Positions 37,782 to 45,669 of a stretch of DNA of 64,000 nucleotides are shown piece after piece. Numbering within the stretch: position 1 is the stretch's first letter; every line of letters begins with the position of its first letter. Both the position numbers and the translations under genes were made by a program. Origin of the DNA: Cloacibacterium sp047601505 (lineage in GTDB: Bacteria; Bacteroidota; Bacteroidia; Flavobacteriales; Weeksellaceae); NCBI RefSeq assembly GCF_047601505.1, contig NZ_JASGJD010000001.1:2418001-2482000 (forward strand), in the 5' to 3' direction. The notes under the pieces were generated by a model. The model saw only the letters and a program-made list of their open reading frames with translations, did no database searches and was not told the DNA's origin.

Positions 37782-38651
37782 TTATTTTTTGTTACTTTCT
37801 AATTTTTCCACTCGTTCTATTAGTAGTTTAATTAATTTCTCCTGCTCATCTGAACTATTCTTCAAATCTTTGTTCTCCTTGTTTAATTGAATTGAATAAA
37901 GCGTTAATTCTTCTATCTTCTGAAGCAATTTAATCTGAAACTCTCCTACATTAACCCCTTCTTTTTCCATTTCTTTAGCCGAAGCTATTTCAGGTAAATG
38001 TTTCTTTTCTTTGATGTGTTTTTCTACTTCTTCTAACTTTGGCAATTGATAATCTTCAGCAAATACAAAATCTGCTGTTGGCGTGGCGGTTACTTTTATC
38101 TCTTTAGTTTCCACTTTTGCATTAACTTTCATATTACCACTAAACGAGGAGGTCCCTGTGACATCAAATTTAGCTGTAGGGGTATCAGTTCCTATCCCAA
38201 CATTTCCATTCGGCTGTTCCGCAACAATTTTCCGCCATGCTTGATTTACTTGATTATCGGTTTTTCTATACCATAAATTTTGATCAAAAAAACTTCCAGA
38301 TATTTGTAGTGCATAGTTATTTGATGGATTACTATGTCTTATATCCAATAAATGCCACCATCCTGTTGCCCCGCTGGGATAGTTAACAGGATTATATGTT
38401 TGATAAAAACCACTTCTTACATTACTACCATAACTTCCAGCATCATTCCTATATAATGTATTAGACTGTTGATCTCCATACGAAAGATCTCCACTAATAT
38501 CTAATTTTGCTTGAGGATTATTTGTCCCTATTCCGACATTTCCAGATGTTGTATTGAGAGTTACTCCATTTACTCCTCCACTTGGTGTATATATTTGTGA
38601 GTAGCTAATACCTGAAATTAGAATTGCTGCAGTTAGTATAATTTTATTCAT
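37782..38651 (-). CDS. Tail-fibre-like secreted protein with C-terminal coiled coil (copy 2)
   Basis: 289 residues with a signal peptide (1-18, ending SYSQ). It contains two NVGIGT(N/D)NPQAK-type motifs (near 38 and 150) and a C-terminal KVETKEIKV...LPKLEEVEKHIKEKKHL segment followed by a coiled coil. This pattern is common to Flavobacteriia tail-fibre-like surface proteins whose C-terminus probably trimerises. It overlaps the upstream paralog by 4 bases. About 265 bp of its 3' end are a near-copy of the same part of that paralog. Confidence 0.7.
   Translation of the reverse strand: MNKIILTAAILISGISYSQIYTPSGGVNGVTLNTTSGNVGIGTNNPQAKLDISGDLSYGDQQSNTLYRNDAGSYGSNVRSGFYQTYNPVNYPSGATGWWHLLDIRHSNPSNNYALQISGSFFDQNLWYRKTDNQVNQAWRKIVAEQPNGNVGIGTDTPTAKFDVTGTSSFSGNMKVNAKVETKEIKVTATPTADFVFAEDYQLPKLEEVEKHIKEKKHLPEIASAKEMEKEGVNVGEFQIKLLQKIEELTLYSIQLNKENKDLKNSSDEQEKLIKLLIERVEKLESNKK
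37891..38155 (-). repeat. Near-identical 265-bp segment, copy A
   Basis: Matches 38712-38976 at a constant offset of 821 bases with only scattered substitutions. It encodes the conserved KVETKEIKV to IEELTLYSI part of the tail-fibre-like proteins. The shared segment ends abruptly on both sides, consistent with duplication or gene conversion. Confidence 0.8.
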
Positions 38652-40102
38652 TTCTTATTTTTTAATTTATTGATTTCTTCTTTTAACTCTTTTATCTGTT
38701 TGTTTTGCTCTATTGAATAAAGCGTTAATTCTTCGATTTTCTGAAGCAGTTTAATCTGAAATTCTCCTATATTAACTCCTTCTTTCTCCATTTCTTTAGC
38801 GGGTGCTATCTCTGGTAAATGTTTCTTTTCTTTGATGTGTTTTTCTACTTCTTCCAGTTTTGGTAAATGGTAATTTTCTGCAAATACAAAATCTGCTGTT
38901 GGTGTTGTGGTTACTTTTATCTCCTTTGTTTCTACTTTTGCTTCTACTTTCATATTCCCACTAAACGAAGAGGTGCCGGCTACATCCAATGTTGCTTGTG
39001 GATTAGTTGTACCAATACCTAATCTACCATTAGCAATTCTTGCTGATTCATACCCATCATTTGTTATAAACCTAATAGTTCCAAACTTTGTTTTCAAGCC
39101 TATATAATCATCATAAGCGATAGAAGAAGAATATCCTACTAATGCGCTCCTCCAGGAGTTATCATCTGGCCTAAAAACAACATTATACTCATGACTTGTC
39201 ATATTACCAAGCGTTATATCTCCGTTAACTTCTAACTTAGATTGGGGATTCATGGTGCCTATTCCCACATTGCCATTATTAGCAGGGTTTAATATTAAAG
39301 GATTGTAGCTAACTCCCTGCTCCTTAGATTGAATAATGCTAATTCCATTATCTAACACCGCTAATTCTAATGACTTGTTATCTGAAACTCTACCTATTTG
39401 AAATTGAGAGTTATTTTGAGCTATTTTAATGTAATCATTGGTATTCAAATCTTTTCTTACATCTAATTTTGTTAATGGGTTAGTAGTGCCTAACCCTACA
39501 TTCGTTCCTGAGACTGTAAATGGGCTGTTTCCAGAACCTGTATTGTTACTGGACTGAGTTACTGCTCCTAAAAGTGTTACGTTATTAAGTCTTAGAGTTC
39601 CAGTCCCCGAAGAAGCTTGCCATCCGTAAATACGAAAACGAATTATATATCCTGATTGAACAGTATAATCTGCAAAGTCCCAAGTTATCGTCTGTGAAGA
39701 TTCGGTAGGAGTAAAATCATTCGTCTGTGAAAAAGTTCCGGTACCATCATCCATTGCTATTCTCCCTGCTACAGGTCCTGAAGCACTTCTTACCAAATCA
39801 AACGAAAAAGATGCAAGATTCATTTGATAACCAGATGTTGCAACAATAGTCACTTCTACATAACTGTTCAAATCCTGAACAGTGGCAGTAGGCCAGGCAT
39901 TGCTGTTAAATGAAGAAGCCGTAGCACTACAATTAACCCCTTGCCTGAAAAAAGGAGTAACATTAACGTTTGGGTTCTGTATGAAAGGTGTATTATTTGG
40001 AGTTGGACAAGTTGCCGATCCTGTAAAAGAAAATTTAAAAATTTGGGTTATATAAAAATTTGGAATAATTGATAATAAAATAATGTAGTAGATTTTTTTC
40101 AT
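38648..40102 (-). CDS. Tail-fibre-like secreted protein with C-terminal coiled coil (copy 1)
   Basis: The open frame reaches 40144, but ATG 40102 precedes a proper signal peptide (MKKIYYIILLSIIPNFYITQ), so that start is chosen (484 residues). A jelly-roll-like domain (about 20-195, TVQDLNSYVEVTIVATSGYQ) comes first. Three NVG(I/L)GT(T/M)NPxxKLD motifs and the conserved KVETKEIKV-to-coiled-coil C-terminus follow. It is the first gene of the seven-gene operon. A role as a surface fibre is family-level inference; no binding target can be read. Confidence 0.7.
   Translation of the reverse strand: MKKIYYIILLSIIPNFYITQIFKFSFTGSATCPTPNNTPFIQNPNVNVTPFFRQGVNCSATASSFNSNAWPTATVQDLNSYVEVTIVATSGYQMNLASFSFDLVRSASGPVAGRIAMDDGTGTFSQTNDFTPTESSQTITWDFADYTVQSGYIIRFRIYGWQASSGTGTLRLNNVTLLGAVTQSSNNTGSGNSPFTVSGTNVGLGTTNPLTKLDVRKDLNTNDYIKIAQNNSQFQIGRVSDNKSLELAVLDNGISIIQSKEQGVSYNPLILNPANNGNVGIGTMNPQSKLEVNGDITLGNMTSHEYNVVFRPDDNSWRSALVGYSSSIAYDDYIGLKTKFGTIRFITNDGYESARIANGRLGIGTTNPQATLDVAGTSSFSGNMKVEAKVETKEIKVTTTPTADFVFAENYHLPKLEEVEKHIKEKKHLPEIAPAKEMEKEGVNIGEFQIKLLQKIEELTLYSIEQNKQIKELKEEINKLKNKK
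38712..38976 (-). repeat. Near-identical 265-bp segment, copy B
   Basis: Partner of 37891-38155 (offset 821). The sequences agree through the coding region for the coiled-coil C-terminus and diverge outside it. Confidence 0.8.
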
Positions 40103-40115
40103 GTGGTTATTTTTT

Positions 40116-40391
40116 TTATAAAATTCGACTTCTAAAAAATTCATAACTATTAAAATGTAATAATAGAGTATAAACTATTTTGATATTTAATAATTCTTTA
40201 AAACTTGTAATTTTTATTTTGGAAATTCGATTATGGCTGAGGTTAACTGAAAGAAATAACCTAACTTCAAGAATTAGGCTCTCTAAATTAAGAGATTCCG
40301 ACCTAATGTCTTTTTGCCAACGTACTTCTACTTCTTGGGCACATGCAAGGATTCCTACCAAACCGAGTAGGCTCATGTAGAGTTTCTTCAT
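40116..40391 (-). pseudogene. Decayed start of a secreted protein gene
   Basis: A good signal peptide (MKKLYMSLLGLVGILACAQE) is followed by VEVRWQKDIRS, which matches the mature N-terminus of a large Chryseobacterium family that usually continues with SSTQ-F-LSQ-T-type sequence (recollection). Here the frame continues as unrelated basic sequence, while traces such as FFQLTSAII appear in another frame. It thus looks like a truncated, frameshifted remnant. It lies just upstream of the T9SS/RHS operon, perhaps the former first gene. A real short secreted peptide of 91 residues is possible but less likely. Confidence 0.5.
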
Positions 40392-40425
40392 AGATATTGT
40401 TTATATAGGGTAACTTGAGAATTAC

Positions 40426-40445
40426 AAAGTAACGGTTGTTACTTT
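40426..40445. promoter_or_regulatory. Perfect 8-bp inverted repeat (possible operator)
   Basis: AAAGTAAC and GTTACTTT flank a 4-base spacer GGTT. It lies 35 bases upstream of the start of the decayed secreted gene (40391), so it may control transcription into the operon below. No binding protein is identifiable. Confidence 0.35.
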
Positions 40446-40850
40446 AGATTTCCTCATGTTTAATTATTACATTAGTTTATATAATGTTGATTTGCGTTTT
40501 ATGGTTAAAAATATAGTGATACAAATGTATATTTTTTTTCAATTCTTTATAATTAATTATATATGAATATTATCATAAAAAATGTTAATCTTAACTCGTA
40601 GTGCATTATCAAACGAGATTTATTTTTAATTTATAAATATTTCTATTAAAGACAAATTTATTCAAATATTTGGATGTTGTCAGTTGTAATAACTTCGCAA
40701 CCTCTTTTCAAAACATCGGAGGCTACATAAAGGAATGTTTTAGAAATGGGGTTGCTCCAATTTCCACAAAAACACGTTTCCGACCATAGGGAGGAAATGT
40801 ATTTTTGCCGCCCACCCCTATTTTCGGGGGTTTAGTTGGACGGCTTTGTT
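40446..40850. other. Intergenic region with a GC-rich island and compound hairpin
   Basis: 405 bases without a supported gene. The part to about 40670 is very AT-rich. From about 40680 to 40850 composition shifts to GC-rich, ending in a compound hairpin (40807-40844) just after the end of the PRTRC operon. A minus-strand frame through the island lacks a start. Confidence 0.4.
40807..40844. terminator. GC-rich compound hairpin at end of PRTRC operon
   Basis: Nested stems: GCCGCCC (40807-40813) pairs with GGACGGC (40838-40844) with one wobble or mismatch, and ACCCC (40814-40818) pairs with GGGGT (40827-40831). On the plus strand it is followed by TTTGTTTT. It lies 6 bases beyond the ThiF stop. 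A terminator is the simplest reading, although no T-run follows on the minus strand. Confidence 0.5.
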
Positions 40851-41687
40851 TTAGAGTTTTATCGGTTGGGACTGAAAATTTTTCAGATTAAGAAAAAAAC
40901 CTCTGTTTTCTGTCAATCCATTACGGAATAAACTCCAAAACAAAGAAATCCCCATTTGTGCCAGACTAGAATTAATAAACAAATCTTGTTTTTCTAATGC
41001 TTCCGCTAAACTACAGCTTGGAGTTTTATCTTCCGCTTCTGAAATTTTTAAAAGTTCTCCAAATTCATCGGTAATAAAAGGCAAATTCTCCACCGTTTCA
41101 TATTTCTCGGAATTAGGTTGTTTGATATTTCCAATAGTAGAAAGCAAAACCTGACCTGTACATTGACTATTTCCAAAATCTATCCAATATTTGCATTGAT
41201 TTCTGTAATATCCTTTATCAATTTTCAGTTCATTCAAAATTTCAGCTATTTCAAAACGTGACTTTACACTATCCACACAAGAAATATAAATTTCTGATTT
41301 CATATTACTTTTTAACCTCCCTAAATCATCTTTTTCGAATTTTTGAATTTCAGCTTTCCAATCTGTTCCGAAAAATCGATTGATACGATTGATTAATGCA
41401 GCTGATTTGTACAATTCCAATTCACTTTCTGCAAATAATTGTCTGCCAAGATTAGCTACTGTAACCACATCATCGTCCCACAATCGAACGGATAATCCTG
41501 CGTGATTGAGTTCAGTCAAAGCGTGGTTCATTCTTGCCAATGTAGTTAAGACCTGCGAACCTGTTCCACCAGCTCCGATTAGGTTTACTGATATTGGATT
41601 GGTTGGATTGATTAAATTGTTATCCGTGAAATGGACTTTGGTTTTGATTAATTCGTTTTCGGTTTTGGTTGTATATTTTATATTCAT
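40851..41687 (-). CDS. PRTRC ThiF-family protein (E1-like)
   Basis: 278 residues. An E1/ThiF adenylation fold is shown by the nucleotide motif LIGAGGTGSQVL (about 36-47) and VRLWDDDVVTVANLGRQLF (the acidic/NLxRQ motif that binds ATP and magnesium). A cysteine-containing PSCSLAEALEKQDLFIN segment follows near 235. E1-like enzymes adenylate the C-terminus of a ubiquitin-like protein. In this operon the partner would be PRTRC protein C. It overlaps the protein B gene by 4 bases. The PRTRC role in plasmid biology is not established. Confidence 0.85.
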   Translation of the reverse strand: MNIKYTTKTENELIKTKVHFTDNNLINPTNPISVNLIGAGGTGSQVLTTLARMNHALTELNHAGLSVRLWDDDVVTVANLGRQLFAESELELYKSAALINRINRFFGTDWKAEIQKFEKDDLGRLKSNMKSEIYISCVDSVKSRFEIAEILNELKIDKGYYRNQCKYWIDFGNSQCTGQVLLSTIGNIKQPNSEKYETVENLPFITDEFGELLKISEAEDKTPSCSLAEALEKQDLFINSSLAQMGISLFWSLFRNGLTENRGFFLNLKNFQSQPIKL

Positions 41688-42409
41688 TTTAGTAAGGTTT
41701 TTAAAGTTCTATTTGCTTTTTTTAATGCATCTTTTGGAAAATTTTTATCCGCATTAATAAGACCTTTCCAAAGGTTTACACAATTTCCGTTGATAGGGTT
41801 ATGTTCATTCATCAAATGACTGAAATATGAATTAAAAAAATAGTCTTCCCATTTTTCCATAAATTCTTCTACCGAAGAAGATTTTTGAATATTAACATCC
41901 ACCGTTCCCATACATACATTTCCATTTTCATAGACATTGAAAAAAGGAGCGTAATACAAAGTTGTTTTCTCTGTCGGTCTTCTGTTGTTCGCAAGAGCAA
42001 AAATCTTAAGACTTCGTTGAGTTGCCAACCATAGCATTGCAGGAATTTCTGCCGTTCCGTTTGGAATTTCAAGATTTTCGGTAAAAAACATTTGTCGTTT
42101 CATTGATTTGGTGTACCACATCACATATCCATTCTCTGCATTTGGATTGATATGCAGAATAGTCGTGGGTAAAATTCCTTTTGGTTTTAAAAACTCTTGG
42201 CTTTTTTCTTTTTTGGTTTTTACTGTAAGTGCTTTTGCCAATATTTCAGCTTCCCTTTCGGTCAACGGATGTGCATTGATAGGATTTCCGTTTTTATCCA
42301 TATCAAAATACTCTACATAAGTTTCTCTGTTTCTTTCATCGGTTTGGTAAAATACCAATGCGTTTGTTGGGTGGTAAAGGTTTCCGAAGTCTTGGGTAAT
42401 ATTTTTCAT
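41684..42409 (-). CDS. PRTRC system protein B (E2-like)
   Basis: 241 residues with the PRTRC B pattern: VFYQTDERNRETYVEYFDMD near the start, ALTVKTKKEK, then ILPTTILHINPNAENGYVMW. The stretch FFNVYENGNVCMGTVDVNIQ places C166 after a GxV as in E2-type active sites, fitting the published classification of protein B as a prokaryotic E2-like domain. It is coupled by a 4-base overlap to ThiF. The conjugation activity is inferred, not shown. Confidence 0.82.
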   Translation of the reverse strand: MKNITQDFGNLYHPTNALVFYQTDERNRETYVEYFDMDKNGNPINAHPLTEREAEILAKALTVKTKKEKSQEFLKPKGILPTTILHINPNAENGYVMWYTKSMKRQMFFTENLEIPNGTAEIPAMLWLATQRSLKIFALANNRRPTEKTTLYYAPFFNVYENGNVCMGTVDVNIQKSSSVEEFMEKWEDYFFNSYFSHLMNEHNPINGNCVNLWKGLINADKNFPKDALKKANRTLKTLLK

Positions 42410-42518
42410 TTTTAATTCTTATTAAGGTTTTAATATTGTTTAAATGCTTTGATTTTTTTTAAACATTTGAATTTATTATGATTACATATTCTTTTAGCGT
42501 AAAGCAATTTGCCAATCA

Positions 42519-43700
42519 CTAAAAACTATTCAAAATATAAATCAGTTCTTCAATCAAGGGAAAAATGCGGTTTTCAAAATCGAGATTGCTGTTTGTGATA
42601 TTGCTTCCGTCAAATTTTTTAATAACAATTGGTTCTTCCATCGTGGCACATTCCTGGAACTCGGAGTTTACCGTTTCAAAAAGTGTTTGAAATAGTAAGC
42701 CTTTATCATCAGCACAAAAGGAAATATATTTGTCCATCGATACAATGGTATCTCTTTCGTACTCATCTGCTTCTCCATTGAATTGTGCATTTCGGTAAAT
42801 GCTAGCATTGGGATATTGCTGAAAAAGGGAAAATATTTTTCTCGCCAACGAAAAGCAATCATTATCAAAATGGTCTTTGACATTGAAATTTCTCAGACGC
42901 TCTTTAAATCGGATTAAATTATGATGGTTGTAAATCTTCTGTTCCATAAAATCACCGATTTGTTCCATTTGTTTTATTTCTGATAAGTTAATTGGAATTT
43001 CTTCGCTTTCATCATCAGAAATAAGCCATTCTGTAACCATTTCGTACATCCAAAACAAATAGCTGTTTTGCTTTCTGTAGTATGGAATTTCTACGATGTG
43101 ATAGAGATATGAACAAACGGATTGCAAAAGCTGTACGGATTGTTTCCGCTTTGGATTTTTGGATAATCGATATAATGGAAGTATGGGAATATAATACAAT
43201 GTTGCTCTTGTATTATATCTTTCCTCACTTACAAAATAAGTTTTCCCTTTTTCCTCTATCAATCGGACTTCTTCCCAATCTCTTACTTTACTTTTTAGTT
43301 GCTTTTGAATATCGTCCAATGCTAGTTTGATATTATAAGGATAGCCTAAATGTCTTGTTTGCGTAGGTTTGAGATTATAATGTTTTGTCAATAGAGAAAG
43401 GGACCGATAAAAATCTCTTTCTCTATTATTATTTTTTCTTTGAGTTTGAATTGAATCTTGCTCTGATGATATTGAATTTTGTATATCATTCTCTTTGAGT
43501 TTAGGCAAAAAAGTAGTTCTCAAAAAACCATTGGCAATTGGTTTATAGGTACAGATTTCCTCTTGTCTTTTTGTATTTCGGAAGCATCTTTCGGTCGTTT
43601 CATCCACTCTGCAAACTCGCCCAATTGTTGGTGCAGTTGCCTTTGTTTTTGGTCTTTGGGAATTTTTAGTTTTCCCGATATAATTTTTCGTTGCATTCAT
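42519..43700 (-). CDS. PRTRC-cluster protein (possible protein F equivalent)
   Basis: 393 residues without signal peptide or membrane helix. The N-terminal 75 residues are basic and low-complexity; the main body (about 85-390) is helical, with a SVCSYLYHIVEIPYYRKQNS segment. Its size and place (between C and B) match the protein F-like slot in PRTRC clusters, but I cannot confirm homology. It is separated from protein B by 109 bases. No function is known. Confidence 0.6.
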   Translation of the reverse strand: MNATKNYIGKTKNSQRPKTKATAPTIGRVCRVDETTERCFRNTKRQEEICTYKPIANGFLRTTFLPKLKENDIQNSISSEQDSIQTQRKNNNRERDFYRSLSLLTKHYNLKPTQTRHLGYPYNIKLALDDIQKQLKSKVRDWEEVRLIEEKGKTYFVSEERYNTRATLYYIPILPLYRLSKNPKRKQSVQLLQSVCSYLYHIVEIPYYRKQNSYLFWMYEMVTEWLISDDESEEIPINLSEIKQMEQIGDFMEQKIYNHHNLIRFKERLRNFNVKDHFDNDCFSLARKIFSLFQQYPNASIYRNAQFNGEADEYERDTIVSMDKYISFCADDKGLLFQTLFETVNSEFQECATMEEPIVIKKFDGSNITNSNLDFENRIFPLIEELIYILNSF

Positions 43701-43772
43701 CTATAATTATTAATGGTTAATTGTTAATGATTAATTGTTAGCGATTGGGCTATAATTAATAATTTTAAACAG

Positions 43773-43991
43773 TTATCCTTTTGTTCCCATTACACTTTCA
43801 AATTTGTACTGTACTGTATCATCTTTGATTTGCGGAGCTGAAACTTTTGCGGTGGTTAATATTGGATAGGTATTGGCGTAAAAATTCATTACCGCTTCTA
43901 CAGTCCATTTTGGTTCGGGGTCTGTCAATTTTATGTCCTGTCCGTTATCTTTGAGTATAAAAACTCTCTCTAATTGGGTTGCTAATAACAT
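43773..43991 (-). CDS. PRTRC system protein C (ubiquitin-like)
   Basis: 72 residues. The typical protein C sequence runs from LERVFILKDNGQDIKLTDP through WTVEAVMNFYANTYPILTTA, a beta-grasp ubiquitin-like pattern (the family is classed as Prok_Ub). The chain ends in MGTKG with a terminal glycine, as needed for E1-dependent adenylation and conjugation. Together with ThiF (E1) and B (E2-like) it completes a minimal ubiquitin-type relay. Length is normal for the family. Confidence 0.88.
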   Translation of the reverse strand: MLLATQLERVFILKDNGQDIKLTDPEPKWTVEAVMNFYANTYPILTTAKVSAPQIKDDTVQYKFESVMGTKG

Positions 43992-44035
43992 ATTTTAAAA
44001 ATTAGAAGTTAGAATTAAGAAGTTAAAAATTTGTT

Positions 44036-44563
44036 TTAAGGTTGATTTTCAGTAAAAAGACTTGGTGCAAAATGCCTTTCATATTCGTCTTGCTTTTTAC
44101 GAATAGTCTCTGCATAATCGGGAAACTCAGAAACTTTAGGAAGTGCTGACCACGATTCTTTGTATTTGCCCTCTTTTTCGAGTTCTTCTGCTTTCTGAAA
44201 GGCTTCTTTGTATTTCTTTTCTTTGGCTTCCTTATCTTTTTTCTCCTTGTCGTTCTTTTCCTTTTCCAAAGCTGATTGCTTTTTGGCTTCTTCTAGCTGT
44301 TTCATAAAACTTTCCATATCCACCATTAATCCCGATGCCGATTGTAATGGTGTGGAAATACTTTCAAAAAATCCGTTGTCTAGTTCTTCGGCTGTTCCTC
44401 TAAGATTTAAAGGAGGTATTAATTTTCTTGCTTCGTCTCCGCATTGCTCGTTATTGAGCAATACGGAAAGGACAAAACTGTTTTCTTCTGTTAGTCTAAG
44501 TATCATTTGCAAATCACCTGTAAGGTTCAGATTAGCGAGTTGTCTGAAAAAATTAGTTTGCAT
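44036..44563 (-). CDS. PRTRC system protein E
   Basis: 175 residues. The N-terminal half (MQTNFFRQLANLNLTGDLQM and MILRLTEENSFVLSVLLNNE) matches PRTRC protein E, continuing to RKLIPPLNLRGTAEELDNGF. The C-terminal half is a Lys/Glu coiled coil (about 85-130) followed by YAETIRKKQDEYERHF. No enzymatic motif is visible. It precedes protein C by 44 bases on the same strand. The role is unknown; the family is defined by genetic linkage. Confidence 0.82.
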   Translation of the reverse strand: MQTNFFRQLANLNLTGDLQMILRLTEENSFVLSVLLNNEQCGDEARKLIPPLNLRGTAEELDNGFFESISTPLQSASGLMVDMESFMKQLEEAKKQSALEKEKNDKEKKDKEAKEKKYKEAFQKAEELEKEGKYKESWSALPKVSEFPDYAETIRKKQDEYERHFAPSLFTENQP

Positions 44564-44582
44564 AATTGTTTTAATTTTTATT

Positions 44583-44924
44583 TTATGGTTGTTGGCTAAT
44601 TGTTTTTATATGATGGCAGTATCGTTCCGTTATATCCTTACCTATTCTGAAAGTATCTTTTGTATAATCGTAATGTTCTTCAAAAAATCTCACTTCTTTT
44701 GTAGTAAGGTCAATGGTATAGCGGTATGTTGCATTTGCTCGCCTTTCATCCATTGTGCAATGTTCCGAAAGCAAAGCCATTTCTTGTTCGCTGTCGTTAA
44801 GCAAAAGAAGTGGCAATATTAGTTGCTCTACTATATAACCTTGTTCGGGTGCAGAACTACTATCCGCAACACATATCAATGATTTTCCATTGCTCAATTT
44901 GATATGGAGATTTGAACGTGTCAT
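44583..44924 (-). CDS. Hypothetical protein of PRTRC cluster
   Basis: 113 residues, no signal or membrane helix. It starts MTRSNLHIKLSNGKSLICVA and contains a helical VEQLILPLLLLNDSEQEMALL segment, then TYRYTIDLTTKEVRFFEEHY. It begins inside the stop of the upstream gene (4-base overlap), so the two are cotranslated. I recognise no domain. Position between the Api92-like gene and protein E suggests an element-maintenance role only by association. Confidence 0.6.
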   Translation of the reverse strand: MTRSNLHIKLSNGKSLICVADSSSAPEQGYIVEQLILPLLLLNDSEQEMALLSEHCTMDERRANATYRYTIDLTTKEVRFFEEHYDYTKDTFRIGKDITERYCHHIKTISQQP

Positions 44925-45424
44925 AATTCTTGGTTTTTAATCACATTAAACTGATTTTTGACTTTCCGTTCCAAGAGGAGTTCCAAGATTTCGCTATCGC
45001 TTTCATATTCTTTGTCTTCAAAATGATAACAATCTGTTTCTTCATCATACTCATACTGTTCAAAATCTTCATCTTCGAGATAAATGTCTTGAAGTATTCC
45101 ATTGTGATGTATTGCCTGTCCGTATATAAGATTTCCCATCTCTTCGTAATCCTGTACAAAATCTACTTTGTAGTATTCTGCTATCTCTTGGATAATTTCA
45201 ATATTGGGTGACCATCTGGTCTGATATTGAAATACTCCTGTTTCATCATTGTCAAAGTATAAATCGAAGAAAAACCCTCCATTGTATTGATTAACAAATT
45301 CGGGAAGTTGCCCTTTTTGTTCTTCTTGTTCTTTTTCAGCCATTGCTTGAAATAGCCATTTTATCTGTTCAATCGTTTCGGAATTCCCTTCGAAAACAAC
45401 TGTATTACTGCACCAGTTTGCCAT
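44921..45424 (-). CDS. Api92/DUF1281-like ferredoxin-fold protein
   Basis: 167 residues. The opening MANWCSNTVVFEGNSETIEQ is the signature of the Api92-like family (DUF1281), found on plasmids, phages and ICEs. The second half is very acidic (EDEDFEQYEYDEETDCYHFE). Family function is unknown; a small soluble cytoplasmic protein is expected. Its ATG lies inside the 3' end of the upstream gene (20-base overlap). Confidence 0.75.
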   Translation of the reverse strand: MANWCSNTVVFEGNSETIEQIKWLFQAMAEKEQEEQKGQLPEFVNQYNGGFFFDLYFDNDETGVFQYQTRWSPNIEIIQEIAEYYKVDFVQDYEEMGNLIYGQAIHHNGILQDIYLEDEDFEQYEYDEETDCYHFEDKEYESDSEILELLLERKVKNQFNVIKNQEL

Positions 45425-45653
45425 AATTTTTGATTTTTAAAGGTTCTGCGTTTTCATAAATGTAAGTACCGCTTGTTTTAAATGGATTTCCTCCCTGTGT
45501 CATTCTGATTACTAAATTGAATATTTTGGAAAGTTTCCTTGCATATCGTATTGCTGTGGTTCTGTCGCAATGAGTTTGATAATAAACCTCAATGTCTTCC
45601 CATTCTTTTTTGTCATTTCGTTGTTTCATCTGAAAATTAAATTGTGTTTCCAT
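45405..45653 (-). CDS. Small hypothetical protein between SSB and Api92-like gene
   Basis: 82 residues from ATG 45653 (METQFNFQMKQRNDKKEWED). An earlier in-frame ATG at 45770 would overlap the SSB gene by 101 bases and adds an unlikely extension. The sequence contains HCDRTTAIRYARKLSKIFNL, a helical region, and GGNPFKTSGTYIYENAE. No named domain is recognised. Cotranscription with ssb is likely (16-base gap). Confidence 0.6.
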   Translation of the reverse strand: METQFNFQMKQRNDKKEWEDIEVYYQTHCDRTTAIRYARKLSKIFNLVIRMTQGGNPFKTSGTYIYENAEPLKIKNYGKLVQ

Positions 45654-45669
45654 AATTTTTAAGTTTGAA

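Noticed and set aside
40695..40840. Minus-strand frame through the GC-rich island
   Set aside because: No start codon in frame; structure (nested hairpin) explains the composition better than coding.
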